Shown here in pieces: positions 22,943 through 29,943 of a DNA stretch of 64,000 nt; the first letter of the stretch is position 1; every line of letters starts with the position of its first letter. Position numbers and translations under genes: made by a program. The notes under the pieces were generated by a model that saw only the letters and a list, made by a program, of their open reading frames with translations, was not told the origin of the DNA and searched no databases. Source of the DNA: a bacterium 1xD42-87 (GTDB lineage Bacteria; Bacillota; Clostridia; Lachnospirales; Lachnospiraceae). The stretch spans positions 62,001-126,000 of the forward strand of contig RAYM01000015.1 of assembly GCA_003611805.1 (NCBI GenBank), written 5' to 3'.

Positions 22943-23821
22943 ATGAGCGATAAGAAAATGAAAAGAGACGATTTGGGAAATCGTATGAAAACATTTTATG
23001 AGGAGATTCCTAAAACAAGGTTAATGAGACGTTGCCCAGTTATATGTCGGATTGATGGCAAAGCATTTCATACGTTTACAGATAAATTTAAAAGACCATT
23101 TGATAATATTCTCATAAAAACTATGCAAGAGACAGCAAAATATCTTTGTGAGAATATCCAGGGATGTCAATTAGCGTATACACAATCAGATGAAATTTCC
23201 CTGTTATTGATTGATTATCAGCGATTTGAAACCTCAGCTTGGTTTGACTATGAAATTCAGAAAATGTGTAGTATTTCTGCAAGCATGGCAACTATGGCAT
23301 TTAATAAATTCTTTGTTACAAATGTATCAAGTTTTATTTGTAAAATTCATTCAACGAGAGATGAAAAAGTCATTGCAGAAAATAAAGGATATATAAATGT
23401 GTTACAAGATTCTATTTTTAAGGGTGCTATGCTTGATGCCAGAGTCTTCAATATTCCCAAAGAAGAAATAACTAATTATTTCTACTGGCGGCAATTAGAT
23501 GCCTCAAGAAATAGTATTCAGATGGTAGGACAAGCAAATTTCAGTCATAAGGAGTTACAGTTTAAATCTTGTAATGACATTCAGGATATGCTCATGACTC
23601 AGAAAGGTATTAATTGGAATGACTTTCCTATATATCAGAAGCGTGGGAGCTGTGTGGTTAGAAATCGAATTATTCTTGAATCAGATGGCGTAAAGGAAAA
23701 GTGTATATTGCGTGATCCGAAACAGGGTGAGAATAATTGGATTGTTGATTATGATATTCCAATTTTCAAAGGTGATGGCAGAGAATATATTGAACGGTTG
23801 GTTAATGTAGGAGAGATGTAA
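22943..23821 (+). CDS. Thg1-like tRNA 3'-5' polymerase (tRNA-His guanylyltransferase family)
   Basis: 292 residues, the usual Thg1 length. RRCPVICRIDGKAFHTFTDK (29-48) carries the first metal-binding region (D38-G39) and YTQSDEISLLL (79-89) the second (D83-E84); both are the family's two-metal palm motifs. Thg1-like proteins add nucleotides in the 3'-5' direction and, outside eukaryotes, repair 5'-truncated tRNAs. With the RNA repair enzyme at 36418 and the tRNAs at 19289-19438, a tRNA-repair role is likely. GAGAATTAGTT upstream gives only a weak ribosome site, suggesting coupling to the gene before. Confidence 0.88.
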   Translation: MSDKKMKRDDLGNRMKTFYEEIPKTRLMRRCPVICRIDGKAFHTFTDKFKRPFDNILIKTMQETAKYLCENIQGCQLAYTQSDEISLLLIDYQRFETSAWFDYEIQKMCSISASMATMAFNKFFVTNVSSFICKIHSTRDEKVIAENKGYINVLQDSIFKGAMLDARVFNIPKEEITNYFYWRQLDASRNSIQMVGQANFSHKELQFKSCNDIQDMLMTQKGINWNDFPIYQKRGSCVVRNRIILESDGVKEKCILRDPKQGENNWIVDYDIPIFKGDGREYIERLVNVGEM

Positions 23822-23822
23822 T

Positions 23823-23993
23823 ATGAATGAGTTTGATAAGTGTTATTTCTGTACATGTTATGATAAATATGAAGGTTGTGAATGTGGATGTAATAATAAG
23901 TCTGGTTTCGATCCAGACCATGACAAAATTATTGCAAAGGCAAAAGAGAAGCATATATCGGTGGCAGATGTAATTGCTTTAATGAATATTTGA
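23823..23993 (+). CDS. Very small cysteine-rich protein
   Basis: 56 residues, starting one base after the Thg1-like stop. Six cysteines in the first 23 residues (KCYFCTCYDKYEGCECGC) indicate a metal site, followed by a helical tail (ISVADVIALMNI). GAGAGATGTAAT overlaps the previous stop. Unknown. Confidence 0.5.
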   Translation: MNEFDKCYFCTCYDKYEGCECGCNNKSGFDPDHDKIIAKAKEKHISVADVIALMNI

Positions 23994-24002
23994 GGTGGAA
24001 GA

Positions 24003-24422
24003 GTGAAAAGTGGAGATATTGTTATATACAGAGACGATGTAGGAACTGTGGTTACAGATTTTGAAAATAGAAAGATATTAAGATTTTTGCCTTGTAATTA
24101 TGGTGTATATTCTACTTCAAGACTCAAAGTAATAACTGAGAACGATGTTAGAGAAGCAACACATGAGGAAAAACTTGACCTAATAAAAAGAGAATACCAT
24201 TGGGGAAAAGTCTTAGAGATTCATTGTATTGGTGAATATCAGATTGTTGAGGCTATTAAAGATGATGGAAAAGTTCATTATCACGGATATATCAATTACA
24301 AAGATACCAATACAAGTTATTGTTCGTTGGATTCTGCTTTGGTTGGATGTATAGGAAGAAAACATGAGGGTGGAAATGGAAATGCGGCAATGTATTTTTG
24401 CAAAATGATAGGCATTGGATAG
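24003..24422 (+). CDS. Hypothetical protein
   Basis: 139 residues from GTG 24003 (GAGGTGGAAGA upstream). The N-terminal part (KSGDIVIYRDDVGTVVTDFE) is a small barrel of the type also seen at 24558. The 24423-24557 gap that follows holds no gene I can support. Confidence 0.5.
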   Translation: MKSGDIVIYRDDVGTVVTDFENRKILRFLPCNYGVYSTSRLKVITENDVREATHEEKLDLIKREYHWGKVLEIHCIGEYQIVEAIKDDGKVHYHGYINYKDTNTSYCSLDSALVGCIGRKHEGGNGNAAMYFCKMIGIG

Positions 24423-24557
24423 TGATGAAACTAACATTTTAAGTTGGCGGCTGAAAGTTTGGTGTAAAGAGAAAGTTTTTAATGAAGAAGGTGTGGAATA
24501 GCCTAAAGTCATCCAGTTTTGAAAAATTAATTTCAACCGGAGAAAGGGATATATAGG

Positions 24558-24899
24558 ATGAAAAAATCAGAATTGAAATCTGGAATGATTATTCAAACAA
24601 CGCATAACAGATTTGGTGTAATAGAGTTAGAAAATAATCGTATTGATATTTGTTATGACCCAGATTCTATAGATAAAGTTTTAGAAAAGATTTCATTGGA
24701 TGATATTTTTGAATATGGGGATGGACAATTAGGTATTGGATGTATTTTAGATAAAGAAACAAAAGAGAGTTATCCTAATATGTATCGTAATTATGAAGTT
24801 GGCGAAAAGGTTATTTTTTATGAAATTGTAGCAATCTATAATTTGCAACAAATATATTATAATGGTGAGGGGATATACCCATCAATAAAATTGCAATAA
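24558..24899 (+). CDS. Hypothetical protein
   Basis: 113 residues (KKSELKSGMIIQTTHNRFGV start), beta-rich. GGAGAAAGG lies upstream. Its opening resembles a barrel used to bind nucleic acid or protein, but no family is recognised. Confidence 0.5.
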   Translation: MKKSELKSGMIIQTTHNRFGVIELENNRIDICYDPDSIDKVLEKISLDDIFEYGDGQLGIGCILDKETKESYPNMYRNYEVGEKVIFYEIVAIYNLQQIYYNGEGIYPSIKLQ

Positions 24900-24941
24900 T
24901 TATAGGAATGAAAATTTGATTTTGTGGTGTGAGGTGATAAG

Positions 24942-25298
24942 ATGACAGAGAATGAAGCAATCGCAAGAATGAGGTACAGGATAGATACAGCAACAGAAGT
25001 AATTGGAAAGGGTTCTGATGGTAAGGCTTATGAGGATATGGAAATGGCAATCAAAGCACTTGAAGAAATTCAACAGTACAGAGTAATTGGGACAGTTGAG
25101 GAATGTCGAGAGGCACGGGAAAGGCAGATTGGGAAGAACCCCATAATTTTAAGTGAGCAATCTGTAGAATCAGAGAGAAAATTATATATAGCAAAGTATT
25201 TCAAATGTCCTACTTGTGGAAACACATCTACATATTTCGGAGGACTACCTAATAATTGTCATAATTGTGGTCAGAGGTTGGAGAGTGATACTACATGA
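24942..25298 (+). CDS. Hypothetical protein with C-terminal zinc ribbon
   Basis: 118 residues behind GAGGTGAT. A helical N-terminal half (NEAIARMRYRIDTATEVIGK) resembles small phage proteins with a similar opening. The C-terminus has two CxxC pairs (FKCPTCGNTSTYFGG, NCHNCGQRLE), a rubredoxin-like zinc ribbon. The gene overlaps the next by ATGA. Confidence 0.6.
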   Translation: MTENEAIARMRYRIDTATEVIGKGSDGKAYEDMEMAIKALEEIQQYRVIGTVEECREARERQIGKNPIILSEQSVESERKLYIAKYFKCPTCGNTSTYFGGLPNNCHNCGQRLESDTT

Positions 25299-25498
25299 TC
25301 TACCAAATAGCAGATCAAAAGCATCCATTTATGGGACTATACAACAAGGTTTGTAAAACCCCTGTTTATTGGTGTCGATTACATCAAGTCTGGTTGTCTG
25401 ATGATGATGTAAAGAAGAAACAATGTAAATGTAAACAGACTTTTGACATGGTTGGTACATATTGTTGCGGAAATTTAGTCAAGAAATCAATAAAATGA
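25295..25498 (+). CDS. Small cysteine/histidine-rich protein
   Basis: 67 residues. Cysteines and histidines are spread as VCKTPVYWCRLHQVWL, QCKCKQ and YCCGN, suggesting a metal-binding fold. The ATGA overlap couples it to the preceding zinc-ribbon gene. Unknown. Confidence 0.5.
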   Translation: MIYQIADQKHPFMGLYNKVCKTPVYWCRLHQVWLSDDDVKKKQCKCKQTFDMVGTYCCGNLVKKSIK

Positions 25499-25561
25499 AA
25501 CTTTTAAGAGGAGAAAAGAGAAATATTAAATTATAAAACAAAATGAAAAAGGAGAAAAATT

Positions 25562-26329
25562 ATGTGTAATTTTAAAAGCGGAATTATTTTAAAGAACAAA
25601 GTGGTTTTAGCACCAGAAGGAAATGAGAGTCATTCAGATTTATTGGAGAGTCTTGGTATTGAAGATAATCATATAAATGCAACAAAAACATTTGTAAGAG
25701 CAGAATTGATTCCAAAAAACAATGACAAAATGACGGATGTAAAAGAGTGGAGATATAAAGTTGATCAGGATATTGTACCTGATTGGTATGAGAAAGATCC
25801 AGAGAGATATGAAAAGGAATTCAGAGATGCAGTTGAAAAGTATATGGAAGATTGGAGGAAGAAATTCAAATATATTTGTGGGTATTATTGGACAAGTGTA
25901 CAGGATGGAGATCGTACATATTATTTTATGAATAGTATCCTTAAAAAGTCTGAGTTTGGTAAGACAAATAATTACGCAGAATCTTATGTACGCAAGGAGC
26001 TTGTTAATAGTGAGTTAGCTGAATCTTTAAAGAAAGAATTTGGAGACAAATTACTTCCTATTTCGCTGGATTTGACATCAATGGATGGATTTAAGGATTA
26101 TGATATGGTAGAAGGCGACATTCTCGCGATTACTAATATTCAGTTGTTAATGAAATTCGGAGAAAGCATTCCATTGATTGATAATTGGTATTGGCTTGCT
26201 ACACCTAATCAGACACCCAAAAGAGGAGATGCCCGCTGTGTTCAGTTTGTTAACTCCTGTGGCTATGTGTGCTACAACGTCTGTGGCTATGACGGGGGCG
26301 TGCGTCCGTTTTTTATCCTTAAATCTTAA
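25562..26329 (+). CDS. DGR target (variable) protein, DUF6273/C-type-lectin-like C-terminus
   Basis: 255 residues. Residues about 1-165 are an N-terminal region with mixed strands and a charged helix. Residues about 205-255 (IDNWYWLATPNQ, then VRPFFILKS) resemble the C-terminal end of DUF6273/C-type-lectin-like variable proteins. The last 80 bp of recognisable repeat (26231-26310) are a variable repeat copied from the template at 26821. Variable codons fall in ARCVQFVNSCGYVCYNVCGY, alternating with fixed ones as expected for a ligand-binding surface. There is no signal peptide or membrane segment, so the product is cytosolic, virion-bound or exported by another route. It is far from any tail gene in this window. 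Confidence 0.85.
   Translation: MCNFKSGIILKNKVVLAPEGNESHSDLLESLGIEDNHINATKTFVRAELIPKNNDKMTDVKEWRYKVDQDIVPDWYEKDPERYEKEFRDAVEKYMEDWRKKFKYICGYYWTSVQDGDRTYYFMNSILKKSEFGKTNNYAESYVRKELVNSELAESLKKEFGDKLLPISLDLTSMDGFKDYDMVEGDILAITNIQLLMKFGESIPLIDNWYWLATPNQTPKRGDARCVQFVNSCGYVCYNVCGYDGGVRPFFILKS
26231..26310 (+). repeat. DGR variable repeat (VR)
   Basis: Aligns without gaps to 26821-26900. It differs at 14 positions where the template has A and at only two others (C to T at 26248, T to C at 26299). The last 11 bases, GTGCGTCCGTT, are identical in both copies and would form the initiation-of-mutagenic-homing region. Confidence 0.93.
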
Positions 26330-26371
26330 ATCTTTGAATCTTGCGAGAATCTTTCGGATAGCCAGGAATTA

Positions 26372-26452
26372 GGCGCTGCGTAGCAGTGCCGTGGCTTGTC
26401 GATGAGCGACTGAAAGGAGCGGAGTAGCCAGTGAGCGAAGCGAAACTGGATG
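26372..26452 (+). other. GC-rich hairpin cluster downstream of the VR
   Basis: GGCGCTGC (26372-26379) pairs with GCAGTGCC (26383-26390) around GTA, an 8-bp stem with one G-T pair. TGGCT and AGCCA then enclose GTCG-ATGAG-CGAC, and CCAGT/ACTGG follows. In other DGRs a short GC-rich hairpin just after the VR stimulates homing. Here it starts 61 bp after the repeat and merges into the avd start. Confidence 0.55.
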
Positions 26453-26799
26453 TTATTGTAAAATCAATTAATCTTATGGAATATACCATGACAATTACAT
26501 CAAACCGAAAGAGGTATCCAGTTAAGCATTTGACATTGGTAAAACGCATCCAAAATCGCTGTATGGATATATATGAATATTTGCTTGATGCGAATAGGCT
26601 GAAATTGGATACTTCAAAATTAGAACGTCAGGAATTACAAACAAAAGCAATTTCGTGTTGTGATAAATTGTCCTGTTATGTAGAACTTTCTATGAAGTTA
26701 AATTTGATTGGAAGTGATACAGTTGAATATTGGCAGAAACAAATAAATGATGTGAAATATATGAGCATTGCTTGGCGTTCAAAAGATAAAGAGAGATAA
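26431..26799 (+). CDS. avd: DGR accessory variability determinant (Avd)
   Basis: 122 residues, starting at GTG 26431 behind AAGGAGCGGAG. It is all-helical and basic: SEAKLDVIVKSINLMEYTMT, KHLTLVKRIQNRCMDIYEYL, QTKAISCCDKLSCYVELSMK and a final helix near EYWQKQINDVKYMS. This matches the pentameric four-helix-bundle Avd proteins that bind the template RNA and the reverse transcriptase. Its position between VR and TR is typical. The call rests on fold pattern and context. Confidence 0.85.
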   Translation: MSEAKLDVIVKSINLMEYTMTITSNRKRYPVKHLTLVKRIQNRCMDIYEYLLDANRLKLDTSKLERQELQTKAISCCDKLSCYVELSMKLNLIGSDTVEYWQKQINDVKYMSIAWRSKDKER

Positions 26800-26803
26800 T
26801 TTT

Positions 26804-26973
26804 AGGTTGTTTGTTGTATAACCCACTATGTTCAGTACGTTAACTCCAATGGCAATGTGAACTACAACGACTGTGACTATGACAAAGGTGTGCGTCCGTT
26901 CTGGATCGGAAGACGAAAGAAAGTAAGAGAAACACTGAAATTAGAGTCCCGATATCAAAAGAATAAACAACCT
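26804..26973 (+). other. Inverted repeat enclosing the DGR template
   Basis: AGGTTGTTTGTT (26804-26815) pairs with AATAAACAACCT (26962-26973), 12 bp including one G-T pair. It would close a stem around the template repeat RNA. Confidence 0.6.
26821..26900 (+). repeat. DGR template repeat (TR)
   Basis: The 80-bp donor copy for the VR, lying between avd and the reverse transcriptase. It is rich in AAC, AAT, GAC and TAC codons (it would read VQYVNSNGNVNYNDCDYDKG), whose adenines are the mutated positions. Directly after the shared GTGCGTCCGTT the two copies diverge. Confidence 0.93.
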
Positions 26974-27019
26974 TTCCTAGCTCAAAAATGTCAGGATAAA
27001 TACAAAGGAACAAAATTTT

Positions 27020-28057
27020 ATGATAGAAGATAAATCAGATTTTGAAAAAGTAGTAGATTTCGGTAATTTGTATCAAGCATATTTAAAATCTAAATCAGGC
27101 AAAGGGTTTTCAAAAAGCAGTCAGAAATTTCAAGTGGCAACTCTTGATGGTATCCATCAGATAAAGAGAAGATTAGAAACAAAAACATATCAAGTATCAA
27201 AATACAATGAATTTACAATATACGAACCGAAAGAAAGAGTCATTAAAGCATGTTCGTTTGTAGATAAAATTGTACAACATAGTTTGTGTGATAATGTACT
27301 TATTCCCAAATTGAGTAAAGAGTTTATTCAAACAAATTATGCTGGGCAGATTGATAAAGGTACATTATATGGTTTGGATTGTCTGAAATCACAAATGTAT
27401 TTAGCATATCAGAAATATGGATATGATTGTTGGATTGTAAAAGCTGATATAAGTAAATTCTTTTATAATATTGACCACAATATTTTGAAGGATATTGTTG
27501 GTTATTTTATAGAAGATAAGGATGTGTATTGGTTGTGTGAGAAATTCATTGATAGTACAGAAGGGTTAGGGCTTCCTCTGGGGAATCAGATTAGCCAAGT
27601 GTATGCGCTTTTATATTTATCAGGTTTGGATCATTTTATTACTGGTGAACTTGGAGTGAAATACTATGGAAGGTACATGGATGATTTTTATTTGATTGTC
27701 CAATGTAAAGAATATGCAAAATGGTGTTTATCTGCGATTTATGAATTTGTATATACATTAGGACTTGAATTAAATGATAAGACACAAATTATTCCGTTTA
27801 AGAATGGAATTAAGTTTTGCGGATTTCATACATATGTCACTTTAGATGGCAAAGTTATCCGAAAGCTGAAGAACGAAAATAAGCGTGTTGCTAAAAAGAA
27901 ATTTAAGAAAATGGTTGGATTAGTGAGGTGTGGTAAACTTAGCAAAGATAAATTTTATGAGAGTTACAATGCTTGGAAAAATCATATATCACATGGCAAT
28001 TGTGTGAAATTAGGATATGAGATGGATAGATATGTAGAAGAGTTATTTGGAAAATAA
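27020..28057 (+). CDS. DGR reverse transcriptase
   Basis: 345 residues, typical for DGR enzymes. KADISKFFYNIDH (141-153) holds the first catalytic aspartate and YGRYMDDFYLI (216-226) the YMDD box. Motif 4 reads GLPLGNQISQ (184-193): the LGNxxSQ form that marks DGR enzymes, in place of QGxxxSP of group II intron and other reverse transcriptases. No maturase or endonuclease domain follows. It copies TR RNA with adenine-specific errors to rewrite the VR. Confidence 0.95.
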   Translation: MIEDKSDFEKVVDFGNLYQAYLKSKSGKGFSKSSQKFQVATLDGIHQIKRRLETKTYQVSKYNEFTIYEPKERVIKACSFVDKIVQHSLCDNVLIPKLSKEFIQTNYAGQIDKGTLYGLDCLKSQMYLAYQKYGYDCWIVKADISKFFYNIDHNILKDIVGYFIEDKDVYWLCEKFIDSTEGLGLPLGNQISQVYALLYLSGLDHFITGELGVKYYGRYMDDFYLIVQCKEYAKWCLSAIYEFVYTLGLELNDKTQIIPFKNGIKFCGFHTYVTLDGKVIRKLKNENKRVAKKKFKKMVGLVRCGKLSKDKFYESYNAWKNHISHGNCVKLGYEMDRYVEELFGK

Positions 28058-28071
28058 AAGAGAGGTTCATT

Positions 28072-28356
28072 ATGAATTACGAGGTAGAAGATCAGTATAA
28101 CGTTTTTATCAAAGATGTAGAAACAGGTTTACTTTCTCACGAATTATATTTAAGAGAAGACGAGTACGAAGATGAATATTCTCACAGTGTGATTGATAGA
28201 GGACATGTATTATTATCTGAAAGAATTAGAAAATATCTACATGATAAATTACCCAATCAGTATTGTGTATTTGTAGATTGGTGTGTTCGTGTTATGTCAG
28301 TAGAGATGGCAGAAAAGAAAAATATTAGCAATTATAAAAACTATATTGTTAAGTAG
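28072..28356 (+). CDS. Hypothetical protein
   Basis: 94 residues, 14 nt after the reverse transcriptase behind AGAGAGG. Contains VIDRGHVLLSERIRKYLHDK and a CVFVDWCVRVMSVE strand. It may be co-transcribed with the DGR, but no DGR function is known for such a protein. Confidence 0.5.
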   Translation: MNYEVEDQYNVFIKDVETGLLSHELYLREDEYEDEYSHSVIDRGHVLLSERIRKYLHDKLPNQYCVFVDWCVRVMSVEMAEKKNISNYKNYIVK

Positions 28357-28373
28357 TTGAAACACGAGTTTCA
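28357..28373 (+). repeat. Intergenic mini-hairpin (TTGAAA/TTTCA type)
   Basis: TGAAAC (28358-28363), ACGA, GTTTCA (28368-28373): a perfect 6-bp stem placed between a stop codon and the next ribosome site. Confidence 0.6.
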
Positions 28374-28396
28374 TAGATGAGGAGTGAGAAAGATAA

Positions 28397-28888
28397 ATGT
28401 TAAAGCCAGCACAATTATATAAAGATGAATTGCAGAAGAGAAACATTGAAACATGGTATGACCAGAGATATATGTATTATCACAGCGGAACAGGCGCATA
28501 TGATATTCAGTTTGCGGATAATAATTGCGATAAGCACCAGTTTGTGTCTGTAGACAAAGATGATAATGTACTTGGTTATATATCTTACAAAATTGATTGG
28601 TGCGCTTTAAATGCTGACAACTTTGGAATTATAAGCTATGACATGGGAAATGTTGAATTTGCAAAAGACTGTTATAAAGTGGTATGTGATTTATTTGAAA
28701 AGTATCACATGAATAGAGTTGGATGGTTTGCTTTTGCTGATAATCCTGCAATTAGAGGGTATAGAAGTTTTATAAAGAAACATGGAGGTAGGGAATGTGC
28801 TTATTTGCGGCAGATTTCTAAACTTACAGACGGAAATTTACATGACGCTGTTGAATTTGAAATATTGGCAGAGGAATTTATTCGATAA
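28397..28888 (+). CDS. GNAT-like acetyltransferase
   Basis: 163 residues. VDKDDNVLGYISYKID (about 53-68) fits GNAT strands 2-3. MNRVGWFAFADNPAIRGYRS near 114-133, then FIKKHGGRECAYLRQ, fits the last strands and acetyl-CoA-binding helix, including the N-P-x-x-R-x-Y pattern. The substrate is unknown; phage GNATs sometimes modify toxins or host proteins. No classical Q/R-x-x-G-x-G/A loop is clear, so confidence is moderate. Confidence 0.6.
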   Translation: MLKPAQLYKDELQKRNIETWYDQRYMYYHSGTGAYDIQFADNNCDKHQFVSVDKDDNVLGYISYKIDWCALNADNFGIISYDMGNVEFAKDCYKVVCDLFEKYHMNRVGWFAFADNPAIRGYRSFIKKHGGRECAYLRQISKLTDGNLHDAVEFEILAEEFIR

Positions 28889-28911
28889 ATCGAAGGTTTC
28901 AAGGAAGGAGC

Positions 28912-29148
28912 GTGAGTAATATTAAAGAAAATATGATTAAAACGCAAATAGGTAAAAATATATTTCATGAATATGATTCAAATTCACTTTTTGATCGAAA
29001 TATAGAAGAATTTCATAATATGACAAAAGACCATACTGAAATTTTAGGTCAATTTCTTGATTTTACAGCAATGAGTATAGAACAACTTAAAGAGTGTTTG
29101 TTAAGTGGTTATATACACATGGATAGAGGTAAGTTTATTAGCAGATGA
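28912..29148 (+). CDS. Small hypothetical protein
   Basis: 78 residues from GTG 28912, with AAGGA about 6 nt upstream. The ATT at 28921 is an alternative start that suits the closer GGAG better. Helical (DFTAMSIEQLKECLLSGYIH). Unknown. Confidence 0.45.
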   Translation: MSNIKENMIKTQIGKNIFHEYDSNSLFDRNIEEFHNMTKDHTEILGQFLDFTAMSIEQLKECLLSGYIHMDRGKFISR

Positions 29149-29179
29149 ATGAAACATTTCAACTGAGGAGGTAGATAAA

Positions 29180-29371
29180 GTGAAGCCTTGGGGAGGCAAT
29201 GAACTTGATTATCGTGGATGTAAAATAAAGAATAATAAAAGAGAAAAATGCCTTTATATTTATGATAGTAAAGGAAATTTTCTCTTTAAAGTAGATAATT
29301 ATAATCATGGAGCCATATCAAGTGCTAAAGAGTCTATTGATATTTTGATTAAAAGATATGAACAATTATAG
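29180..29371 (+). CDS. Small hypothetical protein
   Basis: 63 residues from GTG 29180 (GAGGAGGT upstream). Pattern LDYRGCKIKNNKREKCLYIY then LFKVDNYNHGAISSAKESID, strand-rich then helix. Unknown. Confidence 0.5.
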   Translation: MKPWGGNELDYRGCKIKNNKREKCLYIYDSKGNFLFKVDNYNHGAISSAKESIDILIKRYEQL

Positions 29372-29380
29372 AATAGTAAA

Positions 29381-29515
29381 ATAAGCACTCTGATAACTTT
29401 GGCGAGCTGCAGAGTGCTTATCCAACACAAAACGGTAATCCGTCTTGATGAATCTTATTATAACAATTCTAAAAGACTTATTCAAGTCGGTTTTCACTAC
29501 AAAAATAAAACGGAG
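29381..29515 (+). promoter_or_regulatory. Folded 5' leader with a perfect 12-bp stem
   Basis: ATAAGCACTCTG (29381-29392) pairs exactly with CAGAGTGCTTAT (29410-29421) around a 17-nt loop. Two smaller hairpins follow (ACGG/CCGT near 29432 and GACTT/AAGTC near 29475) before CGGAGG at 29511. There is no T-run, so it is not a terminator; it is a candidate leader or riboswitch-like element. Confidence 0.5.
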
Positions 29516-29521
29516 GATAAT

Positions 29522-29836
29522 TTGAAATTAGAAAGACGTAAAAGTGTATGTGAGGAATACAGATGTGATTTGACTAAAGAATTAGATGATATGTCTGGTA
29601 TCTCAAAACAACATTATTATGATATGTTCCATCATTATATATTAGCAGATGAATGGTGTAAAAAAGAAAAATGTCTTGCTATCAGGGTTCCAGGAGGAAC
29701 AGTTGGTGGTATTCATTTTAATGATAACAATACTATTACCAAAATAGTAATTGATATAGATTATGTTGTAAAAACATATCCATCTAATGTAAATGATCTA
29801 ATTCAAAAGTATATTGGAGAAGTAATAGAGTGGTAA
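29522..29836 (+). CDS. Hypothetical protein
   Basis: 104 residues from TTG 29522, fixed by CGGAGG 5 nt upstream; the longer frame would translate through the folded leader. Contains HYYDMFHHYILADEWCKKEK and a beta region with VPGGTVGGIHF. Unknown. Confidence 0.5.
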   Translation: MKLERRKSVCEEYRCDLTKELDDMSGISKQHYYDMFHHYILADEWCKKEKCLAIRVPGGTVGGIHFNDNNTITKIVIDIDYVVKTYPSNVNDLIQKYIGEVIEW

Positions 29837-29840
29837 GCGG

Positions 29841-29858
29841 TTGAAATAAATCTTTCAA
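29841..29858 (+). repeat. Intergenic mini-hairpin (TTGAAA/TTTCAA)
   Basis: TTGAAA (29841-29846) pairs with TTTCAA (29853-29858) in the gap after the stop codon; same family as 28357 and 40750. Confidence 0.55.
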
Positions 29859-29889
29859 AGAAATAGAAATAGTAACTATAAAAACGAAA

Positions 29890-29943
29890 GGAGTAAGAGG
29901 TTTGCTGGCCAGCATGAAAGACTGTCTTTACTCCAAAATGTAA
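29890..29943 (+). promoter_or_regulatory. Hairpin and short upstream frame before the methyltransferase
   Basis: GGAGTAA (29890-29896), containing the ribosome site, pairs with TTACTCC (29928-29934); GCTGGCCAGC (29904-29913) is self-complementary. A 13-codon frame (TTG 29902, MLASMKDCLYSKM) ends with TAA directly before the TTG start of the methyltransferase in the same frame, so reinitiation or coupling is likely. Confidence 0.45.

Noticed and set aside
26178-26372. Alternative + strand reading frame over the DGR variable repeat
   Set aside because: It overlaps the target gene in another frame, lacks a ribosome site, and the VR substitutions make sense only in the target frame.
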